Shown here in pieces: positions 34,876-45,568 of a DNA stretch of 64,000 nucleotides (positions are counted from its first letter, which is position 1; the number at the start of each line of letters is the position of its first letter). Origin of the DNA: Jackrogersella multiformis (Eukaryota; Ascomycota; Sordariomycetes; Xylariales; Hypoxylaceae); the NCBI GenBank assembly GCA_902806575.1, contig CADCXD010000011.1, positions 1,240,001 to 1,304,000 of the forward strand. The letters are read 5' to 3'. Both the position numbers and the translations under genes were made by a program. The notes beneath the pieces were generated by a model. That model saw nothing but the letters and a program-made list of their open reading frames with translations, ran no database searches and was not told the DNA's origin.

Positions 34876-36150
34876 ATGGCGACGCATCTTGCAGCCGTGG
34901 CTACCGGAATGTCTCGGCCACTTGAGGTGAAAGAGCTGCAGACGCCCAAGCCCGGCCCTGAAGAGCTTCTAGTCGAGGTCAAGTCGATCGCGCTAAACCC
35001 TCTAGATTACAAGACGCGGGACTTGGGCTTCGCCATCGCCGGATACCCTGCCGTCCTCGGCTCGGACCTAGCTGGCCTGGTCCTCGAAGCCGGTTCCAAT
35101 GTTTCTGATATGTTCAAGCCCGGAACTCGCATTGCAGCTTTTGCGCCGTCATATTTCGTCCAAGGCGTGCCGGACTATGGCGCTTTCCAGAAGCGGCTAG
35201 TCATTCCCGCCACGAATGCCAGTCCAATTCCGGACCACATAACATTCAACGAAGCAGCTGTTCTTCCCATGGCCGTGGCTACCGTCTGTATGTAACATAT
35301 ATCAAGCTTTATTTACCTCTCAGCCTCTGTGCCATCTCTCTTGGCTTGTCTCGGAACTCAAAACCTTTCAGTTGAGACGATCGTGTGATTTATGATTGCT
35401 CCCTAACAAGTCTAAATCCTTTGGATTTCTCACTCGGTTCGGTAATTACTAACCCTCATTGGTCAAGGGTCTGGATGGGAGACAGTTGGCCTTCCCCGCA
35501 ATACTTCCTACTCCCCGAGTGACAAGCAAGGTGTCCTGATCTGGGGTGCTTCGGTGAGTAAACTACCGAGAATTCACTAGACTATCTGAAAAGAGAAAGT
35601 TACCAACCCGAAGCCATAGTCTAGTGTTGGCAGCATGACTGTGCAAAGCGCTAAGTTATTTGGCTTCACTGTCTACGCCACTGCGAGTGCTAAGCACCAT
35701 GAGTATATCAAGTCGCTAGGTGCGTCTAGAGTATTTGACTATAAGGACCCCAGCGTGGAAGACGCCATCATTCGGGCTGCAAAGGAGGATGGCCTCACAT
35801 TCCAGTATGGCTATGATGCGGTGGGCGCTCTCCAGCCTTGTCATAATATCCTCAAGATTTTGAAGGGAGATGCAACTGCTCATCTGGCGTCTGCGCCCCC
35901 GTTAAAGCCCGACGACCCTATTGCAGAAGATATCGAGACCAAATTCGTCGTCGCTTCGGTCGACGAAAAGGTGCGAGCCGAACAGTTCTCGTTTTGGTTC
36001 AACCTCTGGTTAAGGGAGAAACTAGAGAAGCATGAAATAGTGCCGTGCCCCAAGATCCAACTCCTCGATGGAGGTCTACAAGGCATTAATGATGGCTTGG
36101 AAAGCTTGAAGGCGGGAGTTAGCTGCACTAAGCTGGTCCTCGAGATCTAA
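34876..36150 (+). CDS. medium-chain dehydrogenase/reductase (zinc-free), second copy type
   Basis: Exons 34876-35287, 35468-35553 and 35620-36150 encode 342 residues; introns are 180 and 66 nt with GTATGT and GTGAGT donors. The N-terminal catalytic half has SIALNPLDYKTRD and YPAVLGSDLAGLVLEAG. The cofactor half is spliced together as WGASSSVGSMTVQSAKLFG, the NAD(P)H fingerprint, followed by YIKSLGASRVFDYKDP. The C-terminus ends GVSCTKLVLEI, typical of this fungal group. No structural or catalytic zinc ligands are present. The function is a reduction of an activated double bond or quinone, substrate unknown. It lies 5.7 kb from the related gene at 28075 with a GEgh16 gene between them. The preceding GTG-initiated extension (from 34864) was not used. 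Confidence 0.87.
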
Positions 36151-36286
36151 TTTCATGTGAACTCAATATAACGTGTCCACGAAGGAACATGAATACTCAT
36201 CTAGAAGGTCGCTATACATAACTATTAAATGTTAGGTTTATATGAAATTTCTTCCAGAGATAGATGGTCAACTCAAAACGTCATCT

Positions 36287-37010
36287 TCATGAGGTCTTCA
36301 AGGAGTCCTTTGCGATGATCTCGTCTTGCTTGGAGAAGAACTCGGCCGTATTCCACATGACACTAACATACCTGCCCGTTAGCCAGTCCTGTCTCTGGCT
36401 TGTCAGAAATGCGATAGTATCTCCACCTAATGCAGGTGTACACTTGAGCCATGCTTGTTTACCCCTAAAGTTAGTATACAATGTTGTTCGTACGTAGTCT
36501 TTCGAGAATGACCTACCTTGTGTCTGCTCTGGGAGTCGCCGAGCTGGATCGGTCGCCACTCTATTCACAAGAACGCTCTGTCAATAAATATGAATAGACC
36601 CGGCTAAATAGTTATTTATGTACCCGCCTGGGTGTATTGAATAACTAAGAAGACCCTGGATTAATGTTAGGGCAGCGACCATGATAGAACGAGAGCATCA
36701 ACCCTAGCCTACCTGATCGGCATACTCCGTCATGAGATACTCTGTAAACCTTAGAAGAGCAACCTTGCTGATCTAATAGCCACTGCCACCGGTATGGAAG
36801 TGCGAGACTCCTGTCGACGACATATTAATGATGGTCTTGTCGCCGCCTTTCAACATCAGCGGGAGAAAAGACTTGGCGACGAGATAACTTCCGCGAACTT
36901 TGACGTCAAAGCTCTTCCACCACTCGTCTTCGTCTCCATCTAAAATCCTGTCATATTTGGCTAGGAAGCCCGCGTTGCCGACTAAGATATCGAGTCGAGC
37001 CCGATTTATC
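36287..37010 (-). pseudogene. short-chain dehydrogenase/reductase relic
   Basis: The conceptual exons contain RLDILVGNAG, a serine-containing NMSSTGVSHFHTGGSGY, FTEYLMTEYADQ, YSIHPGG and the C-terminal GDTIAFLTSQRQDWLTGRYV, all diagnostic of a classical SDR. Two lesions are visible. First, a TAG stop at 36773-36775 directly follows the catalytic tyrosine, within the YxxxK motif. Second, the N-terminal Rossmann part (TGxxxGIG) is not found in the 400 nt upstream of the first homologous exon at 37010. The gene would have had several small introns (for example after ADQ, and near 36500). It is not expected to make an active enzyme. It heads a run of three damaged genes. Confidence 0.75.
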
Positions 37011-37406
37011 CTTATAGTCAGAATTAGTTAGGGGATCAATGTAGTCGTATGTGTCATAACGAATTGTTTTGCAGTAGTCTGCACCCAAATTGGGAGCCAC
37101 TGTTGGATAGGTGAGTGCTGCAAGCTCTCCCTGTAGCGGCCTCCTACAGCACGGTTAACTAATACCTACCATACGTCCACATATTGCCTATAATAGATAG
37201 GTCTGAATAGCCTCAAAATCATAATTCCCACTTAACATGCACAATTTCTACCATTATTAACTGGACGTCGAAAAGAAGTAATAAGTCAACTTCTATTGTT
37301 GATATTTAACTCAAAATACTATTAGATGGCTAATGCTAATCATTCCAGTGCTTTTTGTAATAAAAAATGACAGACGACCAGTCCATATACGTACGTGGAG
37401 TGACAA
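37011..37406. other. AT-rich spacer between two damaged genes
   Basis: Searched for the missing SDR N-terminus on the minus strand; nothing resembling a nucleotide-binding motif was found. No other feature seen. Confidence 0.5.
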
Positions 37407-38605
37407 TTATGCTACATCAAGCATGCGGCCTAATGTTTCGAGTGCTTCGTCTGCCTTGGCTACGAAGAGCATATGAGCCTGGCCTTTAGAAATCCGTAAC
37501 TCGGCATTACGGAGTATCTCTGCAGCCTTTTTAGTCATAGCAACAGGACATTTCACGTCTTCGTCGCCATGCCAAAAAACAACTCTTCCAGGTTCTACCG
37601 TGAGATCATCGAGGGTGAAACCCCAGTCAGAGCCGTATATGCGAGCCTCCCACTACAGCATCACGAAAAGTCAGTGACCGCCAAGATTTGGAAATAATGT
37701 CCTTACCCCAGCACCGTCAGATCCACTCTCGAATGTACCTATTGATCCAGCAACTAGACCCTGGCGAAGACTCTGAGAACCATTTTCCCAAGCAAGTTGC
37801 TGTTAGGTACATATTTTTCATCAACTAAACCTCACGAAGGGGTCTCCTCACCTTCGCGGTCCGGCTTAGGCCGGAATTTCATGAAATATCCCATCTTCTG
37901 TTCTATAGCATCAGTGTCGTCTGAGCTCTTCGTGACGGACCGTATTCCGAAGCTGAGAAGCTTTACAACCAGCCACGGCGACCATTGAGCAGTCCAGAAT
38001 ATGGCTCGGTTCATGAGAAGCATCCCCGAAAGGCCTAGGTTGGTGGGAAACAAGCCGCTCATGATGCCAAGGCCCACACATCGTGATCTTGGTAGTTGAT
38101 GCCAACACGCCAGAACGTATGGTGCGCCACCGGAAACACCGATAACGGCAAAGCGATCGACCTTAAGATGGTCCGCGCGCGCAAGAAGGTCGGCAGGCCA
38201 GTCGAGAAGCCGGAGATTAGGTTGAAAGGTAGATGATGATGATGATAATGAGCATGTTTACGTCCGGATGGACGTATGTATCTATCTAGGAGGGAGCTAC
38301 ATACATCTGCGCGTTTGATAACGCATAGGACGTCCAGAGTACCCCGAGGGGCAGAGCTGGAGTTCCGCCTGACATAAGAAAAAGGGTTGAAAGGTAGAGG
38401 AACCCATCCCGGGTCGGTCTACACTAATTAAACGAAGCCCGTACTTCTCTGCAGGGTCGTGGCAGAAAAGAGCCTCCCCGTGACTTGACGGATATCCATG
38501 GTGGTAGAATATTGTCCGAGAGGAATTATGATCGCCATATACGGCAAAGGAGAGGTTTCGTCCGTCAGGCAGGGTGAAAAGCTCAACTGTCGTAGACGAT
38601 GCCAT
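37407..38605 (-). pseudogene. alpha/beta hydrolase disrupted by a 165-bp insertion
   Basis: From the ATG at 38605 the frame shows LPDGRNLSFAVYGD, FYHHGYPSSHGEALF and SVDRPGMGSSTFQP, then runs into unrelated sequence and a stop at 38297. Homology resumes from 38220 with LRLLDWPADLLARADHLKVD, the nucleophile elbow GVSGGAPY, and later VVFWHGDEDVKCP (acid) and KGQAHMLF (histidine), ending at 37407. The break is an extra 165 bp bounded by a 14-bp direct repeat (38220-38233 and 38385-38398). No GT-AG intron removes it. A second problem lies near 37800-37850: the only donor (phase 1) does not match the frame of the next exon (AWENGSQSLRQG). The original gene was an aminopeptidase/lipase-like hydrolase of unknown substrate. 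Confidence 0.75.
38220..38398. repeat. 14-bp direct repeat bounding a 165-bp insertion
   Basis: GGTTGAAAGGTAGA occurs at 38220-38233 and again at 38385-38398 (+ strand). Removing one copy plus the 151 bp between restores the hydrolase reading across FQP-N-L-R. The interior includes ATG(ATG)n-like trinucleotides and no terminal inverted repeats that I can see. Confidence 0.75.
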
Positions 38606-39771
38606 TCTAACGAGGATAGGAGAGTGTTATACGGAGGCTCGTAAACGCTTAAGAACGAATGTAAAAGATCGAGGTAGCCTAGAGTCTAGACGAATAAATA
38701 TAGGTAGCTTACACGCGATAATCTCACGATGGTGAAGACCCCGCAGGCACAGGCTATAGACCAATCCAAGGATCGAGCTTTTCCATATAAACTCTGAGAA
38801 AGATTCTTCTCCTTTACTACCTAGGTTAGGTAGGCAACTAACCTAACCTAGGACCTTACTATTATCGTGAGCAACACTCTGCTATTCGCCGCGTTGTATC
38901 GTTATATTTATATTTACCTATATTTAACAGCGCGTTGGTCGCTAACACATCCGTATTTCTTACTTATATGATCTGAAGAATTGTTACCAACAAACAAAGA
39001 AAGTACACAACATCGAATGCTCACCTTATATAACTGCATAAACGTAAAAGCTTGAGATCCTCGACGGCATGAGGGTTAAAAATAGCTGTTAGTGTAGTGC
39101 GGTTTGCGATTTGTCCCAGTTAATACCAGAATCAAGCTTTGTCTTAGGCAAAGCCGTTATCCAAGTTACATGAGGCGAACCTCCTCGCGTATCTAGGGTA
39201 TTAGATCTTGTGAACTCGGCTCGTTGAGGATTTGATGCAAGGAGGCGAAACTATGCACCAACCCGTCCGAACCAAGAATCTGGTTATGCCTCCAGAGCAT
39301 AGTAGTCGAATGTATGCCCCGTTGGACATGATCCTACCTATCCATGGATGGATGTTAGTTCAGTTGACATCCACCATTGTACTAATAGAAACACCCGGCA
39401 CTTCGGCGGCAGGCTACAGAATACCTACCCAGATAATAGAAGAGATGCCTCAAGGTGTCAAATGACAAATTATTATATGCTGAGAATATATCGTATGCCG
39501 GAGAATAACTAGATACGTAAGTAAGGCGGTGGGCACTCTGTAAAGATAAGGGAAATGAGTCCGGGTGTATGAGATAACGACCTCCCTTCCGGGGCCTTCC
39601 GGCAAGCCAATTCGTCATCTAGTAGCCAAGCGACGATCATCCAGACACAAAAAGCATAACATATGAAATATGAAATACGATACCAAGTTAATCTCCTATA
39701 AAGAGTAGCCCTATGTATATTCTTCCTACGAGCGAATACTCGTCACTCGCAGCATCCACGTACTCGGTATC
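38606..39771. other. intergenic gap, nothing recognised
   Basis: No gene supported on either strand. A plus frame at 39232-39465 is TTG-initiated and featureless. Confidence 0.5.
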
Positions 39772-41103
39772 ATGTTTCTATTCAGGATACTCTCGGTGGT
39801 ACTGCTAGCCGACACTCGGCCTACGGCAGTGGAAGTGAATGCTGCTCTCGAGACATCAAGTCATGTTCATGACACAGGCTCAGCATATCGCCAACAGAGC
39901 CATGAAAAAATATCTCCAAAGGTCGTAGTTGTCAACATGGTAAGTTCTCCCCGGAAGCAGAAATTTGGTACACAAACCTGCCAAATAGCACTCTGGGTAA
40001 TATTCTGGCCAACAACGTGTCCGTCTGGGGCCTGTCCCCATTGTATCCGCACGTCCACTGCAATACGCGCGGCGAGGTATGCCAACTCACCGTCGGCGAA
40101 TCCGAGATCAACGCCGCGGCGTCGATAATGGCTTTCGTGATCTCGGGCCTCTTCGACTTGACGAAGACGTACTTCCTGCTGGGGGGCATAGCCGGCGTCA
40201 ACCCTAAGCTTGGCACGCTCGGTAGCGTCGCTTTGTCCAGGTTCTCCGTGCAAGTGGCGTTGCAGTACGAGATTGATGTACGCGAGATGCCCGCCAACTT
40301 CTCCACAGGGTATTTCCCGTACGGCGCTTACTCGCCCGACGAATACCCTACCGTCATCTACGGCACCGAGGTGATGGAGGTCAACGAGAACCTAAGAGAC
40401 GCCACCGCCGAGGTCGCCCGGCGCTGCCAGGTACCGGGATAAATACAAGGTCGACGATGAGTTGTACGGGGCCGCCATGGATGGCCCAAGCGTCATTAAA
40501 TGTGATTCAGCCACCAGCGACGTCTATTACTCCGGTACGATGCTGAGTGAAGCGTTCGAGAATATAACCAAACTCTGGACAAGCCAGAGCACGGTAACGT
40601 ACTGTATGACAGCCCAAGAAGACAGCGCCATTCTACAGGTATTAATGCGAGCTGCTGTTTGGGGGGTGGTCGACTTCTCGAGGACAATCTTAATGCGTAC
40701 CGGTACGAAACCCGCCAGTGCTCATTGTGCTGAGTAGCAGCTGATAAACGAATGTTGAAGGTTCCGACTTCGATCGCCCGCCGCCGTCAATGAGTGCATA
40801 CGAGCATCTTCGTTTCACTGACGAGAACGGCTTCGATATTGCGATCCAGAATCTCTACCTAGCCGGGGTTGAGATCGTGGAGACATCATATCCGGGTGGA
40901 ACTCTATATACCGTGATGGGATCAAGCCGACGAATTACATAGGGGACATCATTGGTACGTTGGGTGGACAGCCCGACTTCGGGCCAGGAAGTCTATTTGA
41001 CGGTAAGGGCATGTCGGCATCGAGCGCAGATGTTGGCCTAGCTAAGAGGAGGATAGGAGGAGGAGGAGGAAGACAGGGGAGACATGCGGGTGGATGGAAA
41101 TAG
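39772..41103 (+). pseudogene. purine nucleoside permease (NUP family), frameshifted
   Basis: Homology runs through the whole region in successive frames: PKVVVVNM, then FSPEAEIWY, NVSVWGLSPLYPHVHC, GESEINAAAS, YFLLGGIAGVNPK, GSVALSRFSVQVALQYEID, YPTVIYGTEVMEVN, then CDSATSDVYYSGTMLSEAF, VDFSRTILMRTGSDFDRP and DIIGTLGGQPDFGPGSLFDG. At least three frame breaks are needed: five extra bases (GTAAG, 39940-39944) after NM, one near 40430, and a one-base loss near 40880. One normal intron (about 40703-40760, donor GTACGA, branch CTGATAA) remains. The fungal NUP family imports or binds purine nucleosides; relatives are secretory or membrane proteins with an N-terminal signal. The intact length would be about 420 residues. 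Confidence 0.75.
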
Positions 41104-41459
41104 TATGTTATTAATGAACAGCTAGCTAGCTAGGGCTAAACCTTGAACAGCTTCTATGCTATTGGTTATGGGAAAGGTTCAGCAAGCTACAGTTCACTTG
41201 CGAAGTGTTCCTATCTAAAATCATCTTAAAAAACAGGGAATGTCTTGATTATTCTAAATAATACTTCTCGGTTTCGATAAAAGCTATGCCAGCCGCGATT
41301 CACCTAGTGATCGTTTCGACGGCTATCCACACTTGGGGAAAATCAGGGATATTGCCATCGAAAACTTATGTTGGGAACAGTATTGTAGTAACGAGTTAAA
41401 GCCAGACACTTGGTGCCTGGATGTAGGTAGAGCTAGATATTGAGATATTCAAGCATTAC
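41104..41459. other. convergent 3' flanks
   Basis: Between the NUP pseudogene (+) and the opsin gene (-). No gene seen; contains short GCTAGCTAGC repeats near 41122-41134. Confidence 0.5.
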
Positions 41460-42410
41460 TCAAACGTTCGCGGGTGTAGCAGTAGGATGACCGGCGCCAC
41501 CGAGATGGGAAGGAGGGGGCCCACCAACGTTCGCCCCGGGGCCCTCGGGATGTACGATATCGCGCTGACCAATTCCGGGGTTGTACTTCTCGCCAGTAAT
41601 TTGGCTACGCTCCCGAATGCGAAGACCCAACTGTGATGAACTAAGCCTGCGATGGCCCCAAATGAGAAGTATACCAAATACAGGTTTAGCCAAGATGTCG
41701 AGAACACCGTAGAATACAGCCTCGCCATCGGGGTGGATGACGTTACCGCCTTCAGAAAGGCCCCAGGCGATAGGATACAAGAACCAGATGAAGAGGAGGA
41801 AGACTCCGCACATTAGGAATGTCTTGTTCGCGTCCCCACCAATCCTCTGCGCATGACGTCGCGCATCAAATAATAACTCATAAGCAATGAAGAAGAGCGC
41901 TGCCATACCGAAGGTCCAAAACCCCCATTTATAGGTAGTCCGCGTCAGAGCGCCGATCAGGCCAGTTATAATCATAATCTCATCGGCAAGTAGGGTAGCC
42001 AGGATGGTCGGCGTAGGAACCCCGGCAGTGAGGAGGAGATCAAGGAGAAGCAGAGGGGTGGTGATAACCCAGTCGATATAACGTGCGTAGAAGATTTCCC
42101 GGGTTCCCGCTGACCGGACCCAGCGATTGCCCGGACGGACGAATTCAGCTTGAATAGGGACTTGGCCAAGATTTGACCCCATTGCGAAATACGCGATACA
42201 TGCGACTCCAGTTATACCCGCAGTGATGTAGTGGAATATCCGATCGCCTTGGGGCTTCCGGAAGGACAATCCCATGAAGATAAGGGTAGCAAGACCCATC
42301 ACGGCACAGACAGTATAATACCAATCCGAACCGTGACGAGTGATTTCTAAGTTGGCGTGTTGACCAACAACGCTATTGACGTTAAGCGCTTGATTCCCAA
42401 GTCCAGACAT
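41460..42410 (-). CDS. carO: fungal type I (microbial) rhodopsin, proton-pump type
   Basis: An intronless frame from the ATG at 42410 (MSGLGNQ) encodes 316 residues with seven transmembrane helices between ~30 and ~255. The alignment with bacteriorhodopsin is unambiguous in helix C, RYIDWVITTPLLLLD: Arg110 equals R82, Asp113 equals proton acceptor D85, Thr117 equals T89, and Asp124 equals proton donor D96. Helix G has DILAKPVFG: Asp238 equals D212, and Lys242 is the retinal Schiff-base lysine. With all these residues kept, it should be a light-driven proton pump (CarO / Leptosphaeria-rhodopsin type), not a retinal-less opsin-related protein. The C-terminal 60 residues are Gly/Pro-rich and cytosolic. 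An upstream in-frame ATG at 42605 would add an unlikely 65 residues. It is divergent from a carotenoid oxygenase. Confidence 0.93.
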   Translation of the reverse strand: MSGLGNQALNVNSVVGQHANLEITRHGSDWYYTVCAVMGLATLIFMGLSFRKPQGDRIFHYITAGITGVACIAYFAMGSNLGQVPIQAEFVRPGNRWVRSAGTREIFYARYIDWVITTPLLLLDLLLTAGVPTPTILATLLADEIMIITGLIGALTRTTYKWGFWTFGMAALFFIAYELLFDARRHAQRIGGDANKTFLMCGVFLLFIWFLYPIAWGLSEGGNVIHPDGEAVFYGVLDILAKPVFGILLIWGHRRLSSSQLGLRIRERSQITGEKYNPGIGQRDIVHPEGPGANVGGPPPSHLGGAGHPTATPANV

Positions 42411-43612
42411 TTTATATTGGTTAGTATGATAAGCGGCGTAGCTTCGAACAGTCCTTGGGAGTTGAAGTCGACGAGATAAAGAGTAGGCAGTAGTAAATAT
42501 GCTTAGATTTGGATCTCGGGCGGTGTGTGGACGGTTGAGGACAGGAGATGTCATCTTCATAAATAGATGACTGATTATTTGAAAACCTGGGATATAACTT
42601 AACATATATGCGTGGATGGTTTCATGGACGATGACTTCATCATCTCGTATGCGGCATCGAACTCGTGCCTAAAGACATAATTGTGTCATGCTAACTCACT
42701 TAGTTAGAATTGCCAAGTATAGCCGTTCATTAGGACGTAAAGACCTACCTAGGCAGACACTTAGACAGCCCACAGTTCGCGTCAGTCGGACCCCGACAGC
42801 AAACCAAGATCTGCTGCAGGTAGCTGTTGTCTTCTAGGAGTCTTCTAGATGAGGACTGCATCTAGGGCTGCAGATGCTTGACTCGGTCTGGGACGGCGTG
42901 GTTGGGATGTCTTTAACAGCTGATATGTCATATCATCGCACGTGCAAGCCTAGATGGAAAACGACAAGAATAAAGTTGATATTCAATGAAGTGAGCGAAC
43001 TGTCTCATCATGGAAAAGATTTGAGTTTCGATGGCGGCTTTGACACCTCTTCCTAATTCCCGAACGAGCCGGCAGCGGAATTCATGAGATCATCTATCTC
43101 CATAATGATCACATATTTTTTTTCTTACTTCACCTCTAAGTATCTATCCGTAGAGACGCAATGCAGATTCATTCAGGGAAGAGCCTGCTACCTTTGTGAC
43201 ATTAGCTATAGTTCCCTTGGGAGTTATAACACTAATGATACTTCACTATCCATGTGTTCGGCTACCCTTTAGCTAATTGTATATTAAGCGCTTTGGAAGG
43301 TTGCGCTTTATGTTTCCCATCTTCGACGAATGACAAATATGAACGTAGGAGGTGGGCGATTGATTTGCCATGTTTCCCTTCGGAGTTTCTTTAGATATGC
43401 AGATAGATTTGGAGATCTTGCTTATAAGTCGATCTTCACCTCCCAGTCGGGCCGCGTATCTTTTCCTTGAGGTGCTGATATATATCGTTATACAATTCCA
43501 ATGAATTCGTAAATGTAATTTCGTCACAATAAATAAGCGTCAACCATCTGGCAGAGGAACGTAAACCCAGAACATATTTAAACAAGTCGCTTGCCTAATA
43601 GCTGGTCGAAAG
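42411..43612. promoter_or_regulatory. shared divergent promoter of the rhodopsin and carotenoid-oxygenase genes
   Basis: 1.2 kb separates two ATGs facing away from each other, with no supported gene between. This head-to-head layout would allow joint control, for example by light as for related fungal genes. I did not identify a specific factor-binding site with confidence. Confidence 0.5.
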
Positions 43613-45568
43613 ATGGAAGACAAAATCCGGAATTCCCATCCGTAAGTGATTAAGGAGAACTTCGAAAGATTATCGGTACTTATCACTAAAGATAGGTATC
43701 TGTCTGGAAACTTCGCCCCCATTAACCAAACCCGACCGCTGACGCGATGTGCTCACTTCGGGAACATTCCGGAGGAGCTTACTGGGGGCCAGTATGTCCG
43801 CAACGGTGGAAACCCAGTCACCAACAGCGACCTAGGGAGAGATGCGCACTGGTTCGACGGCGATGGGATGCTCACTGGAGTCCTTTTTCGACGCGGGGAG
43901 AAGGGTAAAAGTACTGAGCCAGAGTTCGTCAACCAGTATATCCTGACCGACGTTTATCTGAACGCTAAGGATAATCGAAACCTGAAGCGGCCTCTACTGC
44001 CTAGTATTGCAACACTAGTCAGTGCTTCATTGGTGAATGTCGTCGTAGTGGTTCTCAGGACGTTGACCCTCGTATTCCTCTCGAGATTGCCAGGGTCCAA
44101 AAAAGCCATCAGGAAGATTAGTGTCGCCAACACTAGTGTCCTATATCATGATGGTAGAGCTTTAGCTACATGCGAAAGCGGACCGCCGATACGATTTCAA
44201 CTACCCGATCTCAAGACTGTCGGCTGGTACAATGGACGGAGGGCGGAAAATGAGTGTAGTCCAGATAATAAAGCGGGCTTCGGTGGAGATTGTCTGACGG
44301 GATTTATGAAAGAATGGACAACGGGTCATCCACGTGTTGACCCTATCACGAAAGAACTCATCTCATTCCATGCTGTTTTCGTTAGGCCATTTGTTTACTA
44401 CTCGATAGTGCCACCGACTAGGCCATTGGCGAAGGGGAGCAGCCCTGATCCATTGTTTGATATGCCAATCCCTGGCGTGAGCTCGCCCAAGATGATGCAC
44501 GACTTTGGGGTCTCGGCACGCTACACCGTAATATTGGACCTCCCTTTATTCTTAAATCCTATGAACATCGTCAGAGGGAGACCGGTTGTTTTATACGACC
44601 CGACAATACAATCACGCTACGGCGTCTTTCCTCGATACGAGCCGGAGAAGATACAGTGGTTCACGACGAACCCATGCGTTATCTTCCATACGGCCAATTG
44701 CTGGGAGACTATCTCGAAGGATCTAGAAGCCGAGACATGCGTCCATCTTCTTGCTTGCCGTCTCACCTCGGCATCGATGGTGTATAGCGCCGGTGCGCTT
44801 GCGCCACCCGTACCTAAGCCAACACCCCTGGAATATGTCGAAGAGGAACAGTGCCGGCTTTATTACTACAGCTTTCCATTGATAAGATGGGGGTCGAATG
44901 CAGCACCAATGATCTGGAACCAATGGGGTTTATCGGCCATCCCCTTCGAGTTTCCGACCATATCGCCGTTGCATGCTATGCGTGCAGCCCGTTACATTTA
45001 CGGGTGTAGTACAGGCACATCGTATTCTGCCGCACTTGGTAAAGCAGCCAAAATCAGCTACATCGCCAAGATCGACGCTGCAACATTGATTGCTCGAGGC
45101 ATTAGCCATCCCCCACAACAGATCAAGGGCTGTGTGGATACCCGAAGCATCAAGGAGGTGATGCAGAGCGGCGACGACAATGACCCAGTGAAACTCTTTA
45201 AAATGCCCGAGGGTTGGTTTGCTCAGGAACCGCGGTTTGTACCACGGGCAAACGGTGAGGCCGAGGATGATGGATGGGTGCTTATGTACGTGTTCGACGA
45301 GTCCCAGTTAGACGACGATGGCGAATGTGGCGATGACGCTGTTAGTGAGTTATGGATCGTAAATGCAAGAAATATGAGAGACATCGTGGCAAGAGTCAGA
45401 CTACCTCAGCGGGTTCCCTATGGTCTCCACGGTGCCTGGTTCTGTGAAGAGGAGATTGCCGAGCAGAGGTCATTTAATACAGTCAGGCGAGAAATAACAA
45501 AGATGGAAGTCAACACGTCGGGCCCCTTCTCAATGGTAAGGGATATAATGGAGAAGTGGGTTGGTTGA
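43613..45568 (+). CDS. carotenoid cleavage oxygenase (CarX/CarT/CAO-2 type)
   Basis: Exons 43613-43641 and 43696-45568 encode 633 residues; the 54-nt intron has a GTAAGT donor. The junction makes HPYLSGNFAPI, which is the normal family start, so the frame beginning MIKENF is rejected. The four iron-ligand histidines are visible: His221 (TTGHPRVDP), His278 (MMHDFGV), His341 (FHTANCWE) and His588 (YGLHGAWF), forming the seven-bladed propeller centre. GGQYVRNGGNPVTN and HWFDGDGML are further signatures. A hydrophobic segment (~112-140) may dip into the membrane. The enzyme cleaves a carotenoid double bond with oxygen. Next to a rhodopsin, beta-carotene to retinal (CarX) is attractive, but torulene or apocarotenoid cleavage (CarT/CAO-2) cannot be excluded by eye. 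Confidence 0.9.

Noticed and set aside
39232..39465. 77-codon plus frame
   Set aside because: TTG start and no recognisable feature.
42411..42605. 65-residue N-terminal extension of the rhodopsin
   Set aside because: The ATG at 42410 fits the family start; the extension has no membrane or targeting feature and lies in the leader.
43646..43695. Unspliced N-terminus (MIKENF) of the carotenoid oxygenase
   Set aside because: The spliced form from 43613 restores HPYLSGNFAP, which is the expected family start; the unspliced start is intron sequence.
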